DNA of 64,000 nucleotides from Ianthella basta (taxonomy: Eukaryota > Porifera > Demospongiae > Verongiida > Ianthellidae): assembly GCA_964019415.1 (NCBI GenBank), contig OZ025874.1, positions 9,462,409-9,526,408 of the forward strand, in the 5' to 3' direction. The translations under genes were made by a program, and so were the position numbers. The stretch's first letter is position 1. Each line of letters begins with the position of its first letter. The notes below the pieces were generated by a model. It saw only the letters and a list, made by a program, of their open reading frames with translations. It made no database searches and was not told the origin of the DNA. This document shows, piece after piece, positions 52,201 to 64,000 of the stretch.

Positions 52201-55200
52201 TATGACAAGGTATGATTAGTCAAGATTTGGCAAGATATGAAAAAGTAAGAATAAGCATGATTTGGCAAGATAAGACAAGGTAAGATCAGGCAACATTTGG
52301 CAAGATATGACAAGGTAAGATTTGGCATGCTTAAGATTAGGCAAGATATGACAAGGTAAGATTTGGCAAGATTTGGCAAAATTTAGTAAGATATGACAAG
52401 GTAAGATTTGGCAAGATTTTGCAAGATATGACAAGGTAATATTTGGCAAGATTTGGCAAGATATGACAGGATAAGATTTGGCAAGATTTGGCAAGATATG
52501 AAGGTAAAATTAAGCAAGATTTGGTAAGATATGAGAAGGTAAGAATTGGAAAGATTTAGCAAGATTTGACAAGGTAAGATTTGGCAAGATTTGGCAAGAT
52601 ATAACAAGGTAAGATTAAGTAAGATTTGGCAAGATATGAAAAAGTAAGATTAGACAAGATTTGGCAAGATATGACATGGTAAGATTGGGCAAGGTTTGGC
52701 AAGATTTGACAGGTTAAGATTTGGCAAGATTTGGCAAGATATGACAAGGTAAGATTAGGCAAGATTTGGCAAGATATGACAAGGTAAGATCAGGCAACAT
52801 TTAGCAAGATATGACAAGGTAAGATTTGGCAAGCTTAAGATTAGGCAAATTATGACAAGGTAAGATTTGGCAAGATTTGGCAAAATTTAGTAAGATATGA
52901 CAAGGTAAGATTTGGCAAGATTTTGCAAGATATGACAAGGTAATATTTGGCAAGATTTGGCAAGATATGACAGGACAGGATTTGGCAAGATTTGGCAAGA
53001 TATGAAGGTAAAATTAAGCAAGATTTGGTAAGATATGAGAAGGTAAGAATTGGAAAGATTTGGCAAGATATGACAAGGTAAGATTTGGCAAGATTTGGCA
53101 AGATATAACAAGGTAAGATTAAGTAAGATTTGGCAAGATATGAAAAAGTAAGATTAGGCAAGATTTGGCAAGATATGACATGGTAAGATTTGGCAACATT
53201 TGGCAAGATTTGACAGGGTAAGATTTGGCAAGATTTGGCAAGATATGACAATGTAAGATTAGGCAAGATTTGGCAAGATATGATAAGGTAAGATTTGGCA
53301 AGATTTGGCGATATATGACTAGGTATGATTAGTCAAGATTTGGCAAGATATGAAAAAGTAAGAATATGCAAGATTAGGCAAGATATGACAAGGTAAGATC
53401 AGGCAACATTTGGCAAAATATGACAAGGTAAGATTTGGCAAGATTAGGCAAGATATGACAAGGTAAGATTTGGCGAGGTTTGGCAAAATTTAGTAAGATA
53501 TGACAAGGTAAGATTCGGCAAGATTTGGAAAGATATGACAAGGTAATATTTGGCAAGATTTGGCAAGATATGACAAGATAAGATTTGGCAAGATTTGGCA
53601 AGATATGACAAGATAAGATGTGGCAAGATTTGGCAAGATATGATAAGGTAAGATTAAGCAATATTTGGTAAGATATGACAAGGTAAGATTAGGCAAGATT
53701 TGGCAAGATATGACAAGGTAATATTTGGCAAGATTTGGCAAGATATGACAAGGTAAGTTTAGGCAAGATTTGGCAAGATATGATAAGGTAAGATTTGGCA
53801 AGATTTGGCGAGATATGACAAGGTAAGATTTGGCAAGCTTAAGATTAGGCAAAATATGACAAGGTAAGATTTGGCAAGATTTGGCAAAATTTAGTAAGAT
53901 ATGACAAGGTAAGATTTGGCAAGATTTTGCAAGATATGACAAGGTAATATTTGGCAAGATTTGGCAAGATATGACAGGATAAGATTTGGCAAGATTTGGC
54001 AAGATATGAAGGTAAAATTAAGCAAGATTTGGTAAGATATGAGAAGGTAAGAATTGGAAAGATTTGGCAAGATATGACAAGGTAAGATTTGGCAAGATTT
54101 GGCAAGATATAACTAGGTAAGATTAAGTAAGATTTGGCAAGATATGAAAAAGTAAGATTAGGCAAGATTTGGCAAGATATGACATGGTAAGATTTGGCAA
54201 GATTTGGCAAGATTTGACAGGGTAAGATTTGGCAAGATTTGGCAAGATATGACAAGGTAAGATTAGGCAAGCTTTGGCAAGATATGATAAGGTAAGATTT
54301 GGCAAGATTTGGCGATATATGACTAAGTATGATTAGTCAAGATTTGGCAAGATATAAAAAAGTAAGAATAAGCAAGATTTGGCAAGATATGACAAGGTAA
54401 GATCAGACAACATTTGGCAACATATGACAAGGTAAGATTTGGCAAGATTAGGCAAGATATGACAAGGTAAGATTTGGCAAGATTTAGCAAGATATAACAA
54501 GGTAAGATTAAGTAAGATTTGGCAAGATATGAAAAAGTAAGATTAGACAAGATTTGGCAAGATATGACATGGTAAGATTGGGCAAGGTTTGGCAAGATTT
54601 GACAGGGTAAGATTTGGCAAGATTTGGCAAGATATGACAAGGTAAGATTAGGCAAGATTTGGCAAGATATGATAAGGTAAGATTTGGCAAGATTTGGCGA
54701 GATATGACAAGGTATGATTAGTCAAGATTTGGCAAGATATGAAAAAGTAAGAATAAGCATGATTTGGCAAGATATGACAAGGTAAGATCAGGCAACATTT
54801 GGCAAGATATGACAAGGTAAGATTTGGCAAGCTTAAGATTAGGCAAAATATGACAAGGTAAGATTTGGCAAGATTTGGCAAAATTTAGTAAGATATGACA
54901 AGGTAAGATTTGGCAAGATTTTGCAAGATATGACAAGGTAATATTTGGCAAGATTTGGCAAGATATGACAGGATAAGATTTGGCAAGATTTGGCAAGATA
55001 TGAAGGTAAAATTAAGCAAGATTTGGTAAGATATGAGAAGGTAAGAATTGGAAAGATTTGGCAAGATATGACAAGGTAAGATTTGGCAAGATTTGGCAAG
55101 ATATAACAAGGTAAGATTAAGTAAGATTTGGCAAGATATGAAAAAGTAAGATTAGGCAAGATTTGGCAAGATATGACATGGTAAGATTTGGCAAGATTTG

Positions 55201-56900
55201 GCAAGATTTGACAGGGTAAGATTTGGCAAGATTTGGCAAGATATGACAAGGTAAGATTAGGCAAGATTTGGCAAGATATGATAAGGTAAGATTTGGCAAG
55301 ATTTGGCGATATATGACTAGGTATGATTAGTCAAGATTTGGCAAGATATGAAAAAGTAAGAATATGCAAGATTTGGCAAGATATGACAAGGTAAGATCAG
55401 GCAACATTTGGCAAAATATGACAAGGTAAGATTTGGCAAGATTAGGCAAGATATGACAAGGTAAGATTTGGCAAGGTTTGGCAAAATTTAGTAAGATATG
55501 ACAAGGTAAGATTCGGCAAGATTTGGAAAGATATGACAAGGTAAGATTCCGCAAGATTTGGCAAGATATGACAAGGTAATATTTGGCAAGATTTGGCAAG
55601 ATATGACAAGATAAGATTTGGCAAGATTTGGCAAGATATGACAAGATAAGATGTGGCAAGATTTGGCAAGATATGATAAGGTAAGATTAAGCAAGATTTG
55701 GTAAGATATGACAAGGTAAGATTAGGCAAGATTTGGTAAGATAAGATAAGGTAAGCTTTGGCAAGATTTGACAAGGTACGATTAGTTAAGATTTGGCAAG
55801 ATATGACAAGGTAAAAGTTGGCAAGATTTGGCAAGATATGACAAGGTAATATTTGGCAAGATTTGGCAAGATATGACAAGGTAAGATCAGGCAAGATTTG
55901 GCAAGATATGATAAGGTAAGATTTGGCAAGATTTGGCGAGATATGACAAGGTATGATTAGTCAAGATTTGGCAAGATATGAAAAAGTAAGAATAAGCATG
56001 ATTTGGCAAGATATGACAAGGTAAGATCAGGCAACATTTGGCAAGATATGACAAGGTAAGATTTGGCAAGATTTGGCAAAATTTAGTAAGATATGACAAG
56101 GTAAGATTTGGCAAGATTTTGCAAGATATGACAAGGTAATATTTGGCAAGATTTGGCAAGATATGACAGGATAAGATTTGGCAAGATTTGGCAAGATATG
56201 AAGGTAAAATTAAGCAAGATTTAGTAAGATATGAGAAGGTAAGAATTGGAAAGATTTGGTAAGATATGACAAGGTAAGATTTGGCAAGATTTGGCAAGAT
56301 ATAACTAGGTAAGATTAAGTAAGATTTGGCAAGATATGAAAAAGTAAGATTAGGCAAGATTTGGCAAGATATGACATGGTAAGATTTAGCAAGATTTGGC
56401 AAGATTTGACAGGGTAAGATTTGGCAAGATTTGGCAAGATATGACAATGTAAGATTAGGCAAGATTTGGCAAGATATGATAAGGTAAGATTTGGCAAGAT
56501 TTGGCGATATATGACTAGGTATGAATAGTCAAGATTTGGCAAGATATGAAAAAGTAAGAATAAGCAAGATTTGGCAAGATATGACAAGGTAAGATCAGGC
56601 AACATTTGGCAAGATATGACAAGATAAGATTTGGCAAGATTAGGCAAGATATGACAAGGTAAGATTTGGCAAGGTTTGGCAAAATTTAGTAAGATATGAC
56701 AAGGTAAGATTCGGCAAGATTTGGAAAGATATGACAAGGTAAGATTTCGCAAGATTTGGCAAGATATGACAAGGTAAGATTAGGCTAGATTTGGTAAGAT
56801 ATGCCAAGGTAAGATTTGGCAAGATTTGGCAAGATATGACAAGGTAATATTTGGCAAGATTTGGCAAGATATGACAAGATAAGATTTGGCAAGATTTGGC
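46280..56900 (+). repeat. Irregular 0.5-1.2 kb higher-order repeat series
   Basis: A diagnostic string, GAAGGTAAAATTAAGC followed by GAGAAGGTAAGAATTGG, recurs near 46,791, 50,300, 51,260, 52,497, 53,001, 54,005, 55,002 and 56,198 (a close variant near 46,296). Spacings are roughly 0.5, 1.0 and 1.2 kb, so the higher-order unit gained and lost internal pieces as it spread. Other markers in the same order are GGCAAGCTTAAGATTAGGC and GATATATGACTAGGTATG. The mirrored form is found on the other strand at about 11,250-12,980. Confidence 0.8.
47755..49186 (+). repeat. 708-bp tandem higher-order repeat, two copies
   Basis: The segment 47,822-48,178 recurs at 48,530-48,886, and 48,206-48,478 recurs at 48,914-49,186, each 708 bp apart (20 units plus 8 bp). 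Markers include ATATGTCAAGGTAAG, GAGAAGGCAAGATTAAGC and AAGACAACGTAAGATC. A related but more divergent copy lies at about 44,757-45,338, and rearranged parts recur at 49,484-50,016. Confidence 0.82.
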
Positions 56901-59486
56901 AAGATATGACAAGGTAAGATTAAGCATGATTTGGTAAGATATGACAAGGTTAGATTAGGCAAGATTTGGCAAGATATGACATGGTAAGATTTGGCTAGAT
57001 TTGGCAAGATATGAGAAGGTATGATTAGTCAAGATTTGGCAAGATATGAAAAAGTAAGAATAGGCAAGATTTGGCAAAATATGACAACTTAAAGGTAAGA
57101 GTTGACAAGATTTGGCAAGATATAATAAGGTAAGATCAGGCAATATTAGGCAAGATATGACAAGGTAAGATTTGGCAAGATTAGGCAAGATATGACAAGG
57201 TAAGATTTGGCAAGATTTGGTAACATATAACAAGGTAAGATATGACAAGGTAAGATTAAGCAAGATTTGGCAAGATATGAAAATTTAAGATTAGGCAAGA
57301 TTAGGCAAGATATGACATGGTAAGATTTGGCAAGATTTGGCAAGATATGACAGGGTAAGATTTGGCAAGATTTGGCAAGATATGACAAGGTAAGATTTGG
57401 CAAGATTTGGCGAGATATGTCAAGGTAAGATTAGTCAAGATTTGGCAAGATATGAAAAAGTAAGAATAAGCAAGATTTGGCAAGATATGACAAGGTAAGA
57501 TCAGGCAAGATTTGGCAAGATATGACAAGGTAAGATTTGGCAAGATTAGGCAAGATATGACAAGGTAAGATTTGGCAAGATTTGGCCAGATTTGGCAAGA
57601 TATGACAAGGTAAGATTCGGCAAGATTTGGCAAGATATGACAAGGTAATATTTGGCAAGATTAGGCAAGATATGACAAGGTAAGATTAGGCAAGATTTGG
57701 CAAGATATGACAAGGTAAGATTTGGCAAGATTTGGCAAGATATGACAAGGTAATATTTGGCAAGATTTGGCAAGATATGACAAGATAAGATGTGGCAAGA
57801 TTTGGCAAAATATGATAAGGTATGATTAAGCAAGATTTGGTAAGATATGACAAGGTAAGATTAGGCAAGATTTGGTAAGATATGACAAGGTAAGCTTTGG
57901 CAAGATATGACAAGGTAAGATTAGTCAAGATTTGGCAAGATATGACAAGGTGAGATTAGGCAAGATTTGGCAAGATATGACAAGGTAATATTTGGCAAGA
58001 TTTGGCAATATATGACAAGGTGAGATCAAGCAAGATTTGGCAAGATATGAAAAAGTAAGAATAAGCAAGATTTGGCAAGATATGACAAGGTAAGATTAGG
58101 CAAGATTTGGCAAGATATGACAAGATAAGATTTGGCAAGATTAGGCAAGATATGAATAGGTAAGATTTGGCAAGATTTGGCAATATATGAGAAGGTAAGA
58201 TTAAGCAAGATTTGGCAAGATATGAAAAGGAAGAATAGGCAAGATTTGGCAAGATATGACAACTTAAAGGTAAGTCTTGGCAAGATTTGGCAAGATATGA
58301 CAAGGAAAGATCAGGCAAGATTTGGCAAGATATGAGAAGGTAAGATTTGGCAAGATTAAGCAAGATATGACAAGGTAAGATTTGGCAAGATTTGGCAAGA
58401 TATGACAAGGTAAGAATTGGCAAGATTTAGCAAGATATGACAAGGTAAGATTAAGCAAGATTTGGCAAGATATGACAAGGTAAGATTTGGTAAGATTTGG
58501 CAAGATATGACATGGTAAGATTTGGCAAGATTTGGCAAGATATGACAGGGTAAGATTTGGCAAGATTTGGCAAGATATGACAAGGTGAGATTAGGCAAGA
58601 TTTGGCAAGATATGACAAGATAAGCTTTGGCAAGATTTGGCGAGATATGACAAGATTAGTCAAGATTTTGCAAGATATGAAAAAGTAAGAATAAGCAAGA
58701 TTTGGCAAGATATGACAAGGTAAGATCAGGCAAGATTTGGCAAGATATGACAAGGTAAGATTTGGCAAGATTAGGCAAGATATGACAAGGTAAGATTTGG
58801 CAAGATTTGGCAAGATTTGGCAAGATATGAGAAGGTAAGATTCGGCAAGATTTGGGAAGATATGAAAGGTGAGATTTGGCAAGATTAGGCAAGATATGAC
58901 AAGGTAAGATTAGGCAAGATTTGGTAAGATTTGCCAAGGTAAGATTTGGCAAGATTTGACAAGGTAATATTTGGCAAGATTTGGCAAGATATGACAAGAT
59001 AAGATTTGGCAAGATATGATAAGGTAAGATTAAGCAAGATTTTGTAAGATATGACAAGGTAAGATTAGGCAAGATTTGGTAAGATATGACAAGGTAAGTT
59101 TTGGCAAGATATGACAAGGTAAGATTAGTCAAGATTTGGCAAGATATGACAAGGTAAAATTTGGCAAGATTTGGCAAGATATGACAAGGTAATATTTGGC
59201 AAGATTTGGCAATATATGACAAGGTGAGATTAAGCAAGATTTGGCAAGATCTGAAAAAGTAAGATTAGGCAAGATTTGGCAAGATATGACAAGGTAAGAT
59301 GAGGCAAGATTTGGCAAGATATGACAAGGTAAGATTAAGCAAGATTTGGCAAGATATGACAAGGTAAGATTTGGCAAGATTTGGCAAGATATGAGAAGGT
59401 AAGATTAAGCAAGATTTGGCAAGATATGAAAAGGAAGAATGGGCAAGATTTGGCAAGATATGACAAGGTAAGATTAGGCAAGATTT

Positions 59487-59493
59487 GGTTACC
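59487..59493. other. Satellite orientation switch 3
   Basis: The top strand changes back to the inverted orientation through GGTTACC. This is the exact reverse complement of switch 1 at 8,222-8,228, with the same flanking variants. The two junctions are therefore copies of one ancestral event carried in repeat P. Confidence 0.92.
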
Positions 59494-62400
59494 TTGTCAT
59501 ATCTTGCTAAATCTTGCCAATTCTTACCTTGACATTTCTTGCCAAATCTTGCCAAATCTTACCTTGTCATATCTTGCCTAATCTTGCCAAATCTTACCTT
59601 CTCATATCTAATCAAATCTTGCCAGAACTTACCTTGTCATATCTTGCCAAATCTTGCCAAGTCTTACCTTTAAGATGTCATATCTTGCCAAATCTTGCCA
59701 AATCTTACCTTTTCATATCTTGCCTAATCTTGCCAAATCTTACCTTCTCATATCTTGCCAAATCTTGCCAAATCTTACCTTGTCATATCTTGCCAAATCT
59801 TGCCAAATCTTACCTTGTCATATCTTGCCAAATCTTGCCTAATCTTACCTTGTCATATCTTGCCAAATCTTGCCTAATCTTACTTTTCATATCTTGCCAA
59901 ATCTTGCTTAATCTCACCTTGTCATATATTGCCAAATCCTGCCAAATCTTACCTTCATATCTTGCCAAATCTTGCCAAATCTTATCTTGTCATAACTTGC
60001 CAAATCTTGACTCATATCTTGCAAAATCTTACCTTGTCATATCTTACGAAATCTTCCTTTATCTTACTTATTCATATCATGCCAAATCTTGCTTAATCTC
60101 ACCTTGTCATATCTTGCCAAAACTTGCCAAACATTACCTTGTCATATCTTGCCAAATCTTGCTCAATCTTACCTTATCATATCTTGCCAAATCTTGCCAA
60201 ATTTCATCTTCTCATATCTTGCCAAATCTTGTCAAATATTACCTTATCATATCTTGCCAAATCTTGCCAAATCTTACCTTGTCATATCTTGCCAAATCTT
60301 GACTAATCTTACCTTGTCATATCTTGCCAAATCTAGCCAAATATTACCTTGTTATATCTTGCCAATTCTTGACGAATCTTACCTTGTCATATCTTGCCAA
60401 ATCTTGCCAAATATTACCTTGTCATATCTTGCCAAATCTTGCCAAATCTTATCTTGTTATATCTTGCCAAATCTTGCCTAATCTTACCTTCATATCTTGC
60501 TTAATCTTGCCAAATCTTAACTTGTCATATCTTGCCAAATCTTGCCTAATCTTACTTTTTCATATCTAGCCAAATCTTGCTTAATCTTACCATGTCATAT
60601 CTTGCAATATCTTGCCAAATCTTATCTTCAGTTGTCATATTTTGCAAAATCTTGCCTTATCTTACTTTTCATATCTTGCCAAATCTCGCTTAATCTTACC
60701 TTGTCATATCTTGCCAAATCTTACAAATTCTTACCTTGTCATAACTCGCCAAATCTTGCCTAATCTTGCTAAATCTTACCTTGTCATATCTTGACAAATC
60801 TTGACTAATCTTACCTTGCCATATCTTGCCAAATCTTGCCAAATCTTACCTTGTCATATCTTGCCAAATCTTGCCAAATCTAACCTTGTCATATCTTATC
60901 ATATCTTGCTTAATCTTACCTTGTCATATCTTGCCAAATCTTTCTAATTCTTACCTTGTCATAAATTCCCAAATCTTGCTTAATCTTACCTTCATATCTT
61001 GCCAAATCTTGCCAAATCTTATCTTGTCATATCTTGCCAAATCTTGCCAAATATTACCTTGTCATATCTTGCCAAATCTTACCAAATCTTACCTTATCAT
61101 ATCTTTCCAAATTTTGCCTAATCTTACCTTATCATATCTTACAAAATCTTGCCGAATCTTACCTTGTCATATCTTACCAAATCTTGCCAAATCTTGCCAG
61201 ATCTTACATTGTCATATCTTGCCTAATCTTGCCAAATCTTACCTTGTGATGTCTTGCCAAATCTTGCCTGATCTTACCTTGTCATATCTTGCCAAATCTT
61301 GCCAAATCTTACCTTGTCATATCTTGCCAAATCTTGACTAATCTTACCTTGTCATATCTTGCCAAAGCTTACATTGTCATATTTTACCAAATCTTGCCTA
61401 ATCTTACTTTTTATATCTTGCTTAATCTCACCTTGTCATATCTTGCCAAATCTTGCCAAATCTTATCTTCTCATATCTTGCCAAATCTTGCCAAATCTTA
61501 CCCTGTCATATCTAGCCAAATCTTGCCAAATCTTATTTTGTCATATCTTGCCAAATCTTGCCTAATCTTACTTTTTCATATATTGCCAAATCTTGCTCAA
61601 TCTTACCTTGTCATATCTTGCCTTATCTTGCCAAATCTTATTTTCTCATATCTTGCCAAATCTTGCCAAATATTACCTTATCATATCTTGCCAAATCTTG
61701 CCAAATCTTATCTTGTCATATATTGCCAGATCTTGCCAAATATTACCTTGTCATATCTTGCCAAATCTTGCCAAATCTTATCTTCTCATATCTTGCCAAA
61801 TCTTGCCAAATCTTATCTTGTCATATATTGCCAGATCTTGCCGAATATTACCTTGTCATATCTTGCCAAATCTTGCTAAATCTCATCTTCTCATATCTTG
61901 CCAAATATTGCCAAATATTACCTTATCATATCTTGCCTAATCTTGCCAAATCTTATCTTCTCATATCTTGCCTAATCATGCCAAATATTACCTTATCATA
62001 TCTTGCCAAATCTTGCCAAATCTTACCTTGTCATATATTGTCAGATCTTCCAAATATTGCATTGTCATATTTTGCCAAATCTTGCCAAATCTTACCATTT
62101 CATATCTTGCCAAATCTTGACTAATCTTACCTTGTCATATCTTGCCAAAGCTTATCGTGTCATATTTTACCAAATCTTGCCTAATCTTACTTTTTCATAT
62201 CTTGCCAAATCTTGCTTAATCTCACCTTGTCATATCTTGCCAAATTTTGCCAAACATTACCTTGTCATATCTTGCCAAATCTTGCTTAAATTTACCTTGT
62301 CATATCTTGCCAAATCTTGCCAAATCTAATCTTCTCACATCTTGCCAAATCTTGCCAAATATTACCTTATCATATCTTGCCAAATCTTGCCAAATCTTAT

Positions 62401-64000
62401 CTTGTCATATCTTGCCAAATCTGGCCAAATATTACCTTGTCATATCTTATCAATTCTTGCCGAATCTTACCTTATCATATCTTGCCAAATCTTGCCAAAT
62501 ATTCCCTTGTCATATCTTGCCAAGTCTTGCCAAATCTTATCTTGTCATATCTTGCCAAATCTTGCCTAATCTTACCTTCATATCTTGCTTAATCTTGCCA
62601 AATCTTAACTTGTCATATCTTGCCAAATCTTGCCTAATCTTACTTTTTCATATCTAGCTAAATTTTGCTTAATCTTACCATGTCATATCTTGCCAAATCT
62701 TGCCAAATCTTACCTTCAGTTGTCATATCTTGCCAAATCTTGCCTTATCTTACTTTTCATATCTTACCAAATCTTGCTTAATCTTACCTTGTCAAATCTT
62801 GCCAAATCTTACCAAATCTTACCTTGTCATATCTCGCCAAATCTTGCCTAATCTAGCCAAATCTTACCTTGTCATATCTTGCCTAATCTTGTCTAATCTT
62901 ACCTTGTCATATCTTGCCAAATCTTACCAAATATTACCTTGTCATAACTTGCCAAATCTTGCCAAATCTTACCTTGTCATATCTTACAAAATCTTGCTTA
63001 ATCTTACCTTGTAATATCTTGCCAAATCTTGCCAAATCTTACCTTGTCATATCTTGCAAAATCTTGCCAAATCTTACCTTGTCATAGCTCGCCAAATCTT
63101 GCCTAATCTTGCCAAATCTTACCTAGTCATATCTTGCCAAATCTTGACTAATCTTACCTTGTCATATCTTGCCAAATCTTGCCAAATCTTACCTTGTCAT
63201 ATCTTGCAAAATCTTGCCAAATCTTACCTTGTCATAGCTCGCCAAATCTTGCCTAATCTTTCCAAATCTTACCTTGTCATATCTTGCCTAATCTTGACTA
63301 ATTTTTCCTTGTCATATCTTGCCAAATCTTGCCAAATCTTATCTTGTCATATTTTGCCAAATCTTGCCAAATATTACCTTGTAATATCTTGCCTAATCTT
63401 GCCAAAACTTACCTTGTCCTATCCTGCCAAATCTTGCCGCATCTTACCTTGTCAAATCTTACCAAATCTTGCCAAATCTTGCCAAATCTTACCTTGTCAT
63501 ATCTTGCCTAATCTTGCTTAATCTTACCTTGTCATATCTTGCCAAATCTTGCTTTATCTTACCTTATCCTATCTTGCCAAATCTTGCCAAGTCTTACCTT
63601 TAAGTTGTCATATCTTGCCAAATCTTGCCTATTCTTACTTTTTCATATCTTGCCAAATCTTGCTTAATCTTACCTTGTCATATCTTGCCAAATCTTGCCA
63701 AATCTTACCTTGTCATATCTCGCCAAATCTTTCCAAATCTTACCTTGTCATATCTTGCCAAATCTTGCCAAATCTTACCTTGTCATATCTTGCCAAATCT
63801 TGCTAAATCTTACCTTGCCATATTTTGCCAAATCATGCCTAATCTTACTTTGTCATATCGTGCCAAATCTTGCCAAATCTTACTTTGTCATATCCTGCCA
63901 AATCTTGCCAAATCTTACCTTTTCATATATTGCCAAATCTTGCCAAATATTTCCTGTCATATCCTGCCAAAGCTTGCCTTATCTTACCTTGCCAGATCTT
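59491..64000 (-). repeat. 35-bp satellite array, block 5 (inverted)
   Basis: This is satellite in inverted orientation to the window end. It lies wholly inside the right arm of repeat P and mirrors 3,714-8,224. The last 200 bp carry the short-unit variants of the 2.6-4.0 kb sub-block. Nothing else is seen. Confidence 0.96.

Larger units (their letters stand above)
37327..59490 (+). repeat. 35-bp satellite array, block 4 (purine-rich strand on top)
   Basis: The satellite resumes directly after the LINE and runs 22 kb without interruption. To about 44,665 it is the second half of direct copy B. From 54,723 it is the right arm of inverted repeat P. Between these lies the most strongly higher-order-repeated part of the window. 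One damaged spot near 43,950-43,985 has an A-run (nine As) and irregular units. No gene or other element is seen. Confidence 0.97.
54723..64000 (-). repeat. Giant inverted repeat P, right arm
   Basis: This is the reverse-complement partner of 3,714-12,992, including the orientation switch. The match is unbroken to the last base, so the arm continues past the window and the true repeat is longer than 9.3 kb. Differences from the left arm are sparse substitutions and one 1-bp indel (between 60,569 and 60,794). Confidence 0.92.

Noticed and set aside
3714-64000. Terminal inverted repeats of a giant DNA transposon
   Set aside because: The arms are ordinary satellite, contain an internal orientation switch, and enclose no transposase, integrase or polymerase gene. 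The only coding sequence between them is the LINE.
1-64000. Telomeric repeat or CENP-B box
   Set aside because: No TTAGGG-like or TTAGG telomere arrays are present; TTAGGC appears only as a satellite point variant (GATTAGGCAAG). No CENP-B box pattern was seen.
1-64000. Nuclear factor I binding sites (TTGGC half-sites in each unit)
   Set aside because: The half-sites lie in the same orientation 10 bp apart; the required inverted partner GCCAA at the right spacing is absent on that strand.

Overview
The window is almost entirely one tandem satellite (about 60.7 of 64 kb) with a single non-satellite insertion, a full-length but broken LINE at 33,991-37,326. I see no host gene, RNA gene, CRISPR array or operon. 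The organism is a eukaryote. An APE-type non-LTR retrotransposon with an RTE-like single ORF points to an animal, plausibly an invertebrate, but the species cannot be read from the sequence.

The satellite has a dominant 35-bp unit: AGATTTGGCA twice, then AGATATGACA, then AGGTA (seven pentamers). Units of 25 and 45 bp occur where a 10-bp module was lost or gained. One strand is strongly purine-rich. Its complement has no stop codon in any frame of the consensus, so apparent minus-strand 'proteins' of up to 300 aa are by-products of the repeat. Orientation by block: purine-rich strand on top at 1-8,226; inverted at 8,227-18,605; top again at 18,607-59,490 (interrupted by the LINE); inverted at 59,491-64,000.

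A second layer of structure sits on the satellite. Two very long, nearly identical inverted repeats exist: (a) 3,714-12,992 against 54,723-64,000, still matching at the window end, and (b) 12,977-17,830 against 18,995-23,848, around a 1.2-kb asymmetric centre. The two meet at one breakpoint near 12,977-12,992. The block 1-7,140 also recurs as a direct, locally expanded copy at about 30,630-44,665; the LINE sits inside that second copy and is absent from the first. Smaller tandem duplications (about 537, 554, 555-570, 708 and 1,250 bp, and an irregular 0.5-1.2 kb series at 50-57 kb) form higher-order repeats.

The LINE carries an apurinic-type endonuclease and a reverse transcriptase. Its reading frame is broken by one in-frame stop, one frameshift and a small in-frame loss just after RT motif A, so it is probably dead. 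The main open question is whether the giant inversions are real chromosome structure or long-read assembly products.
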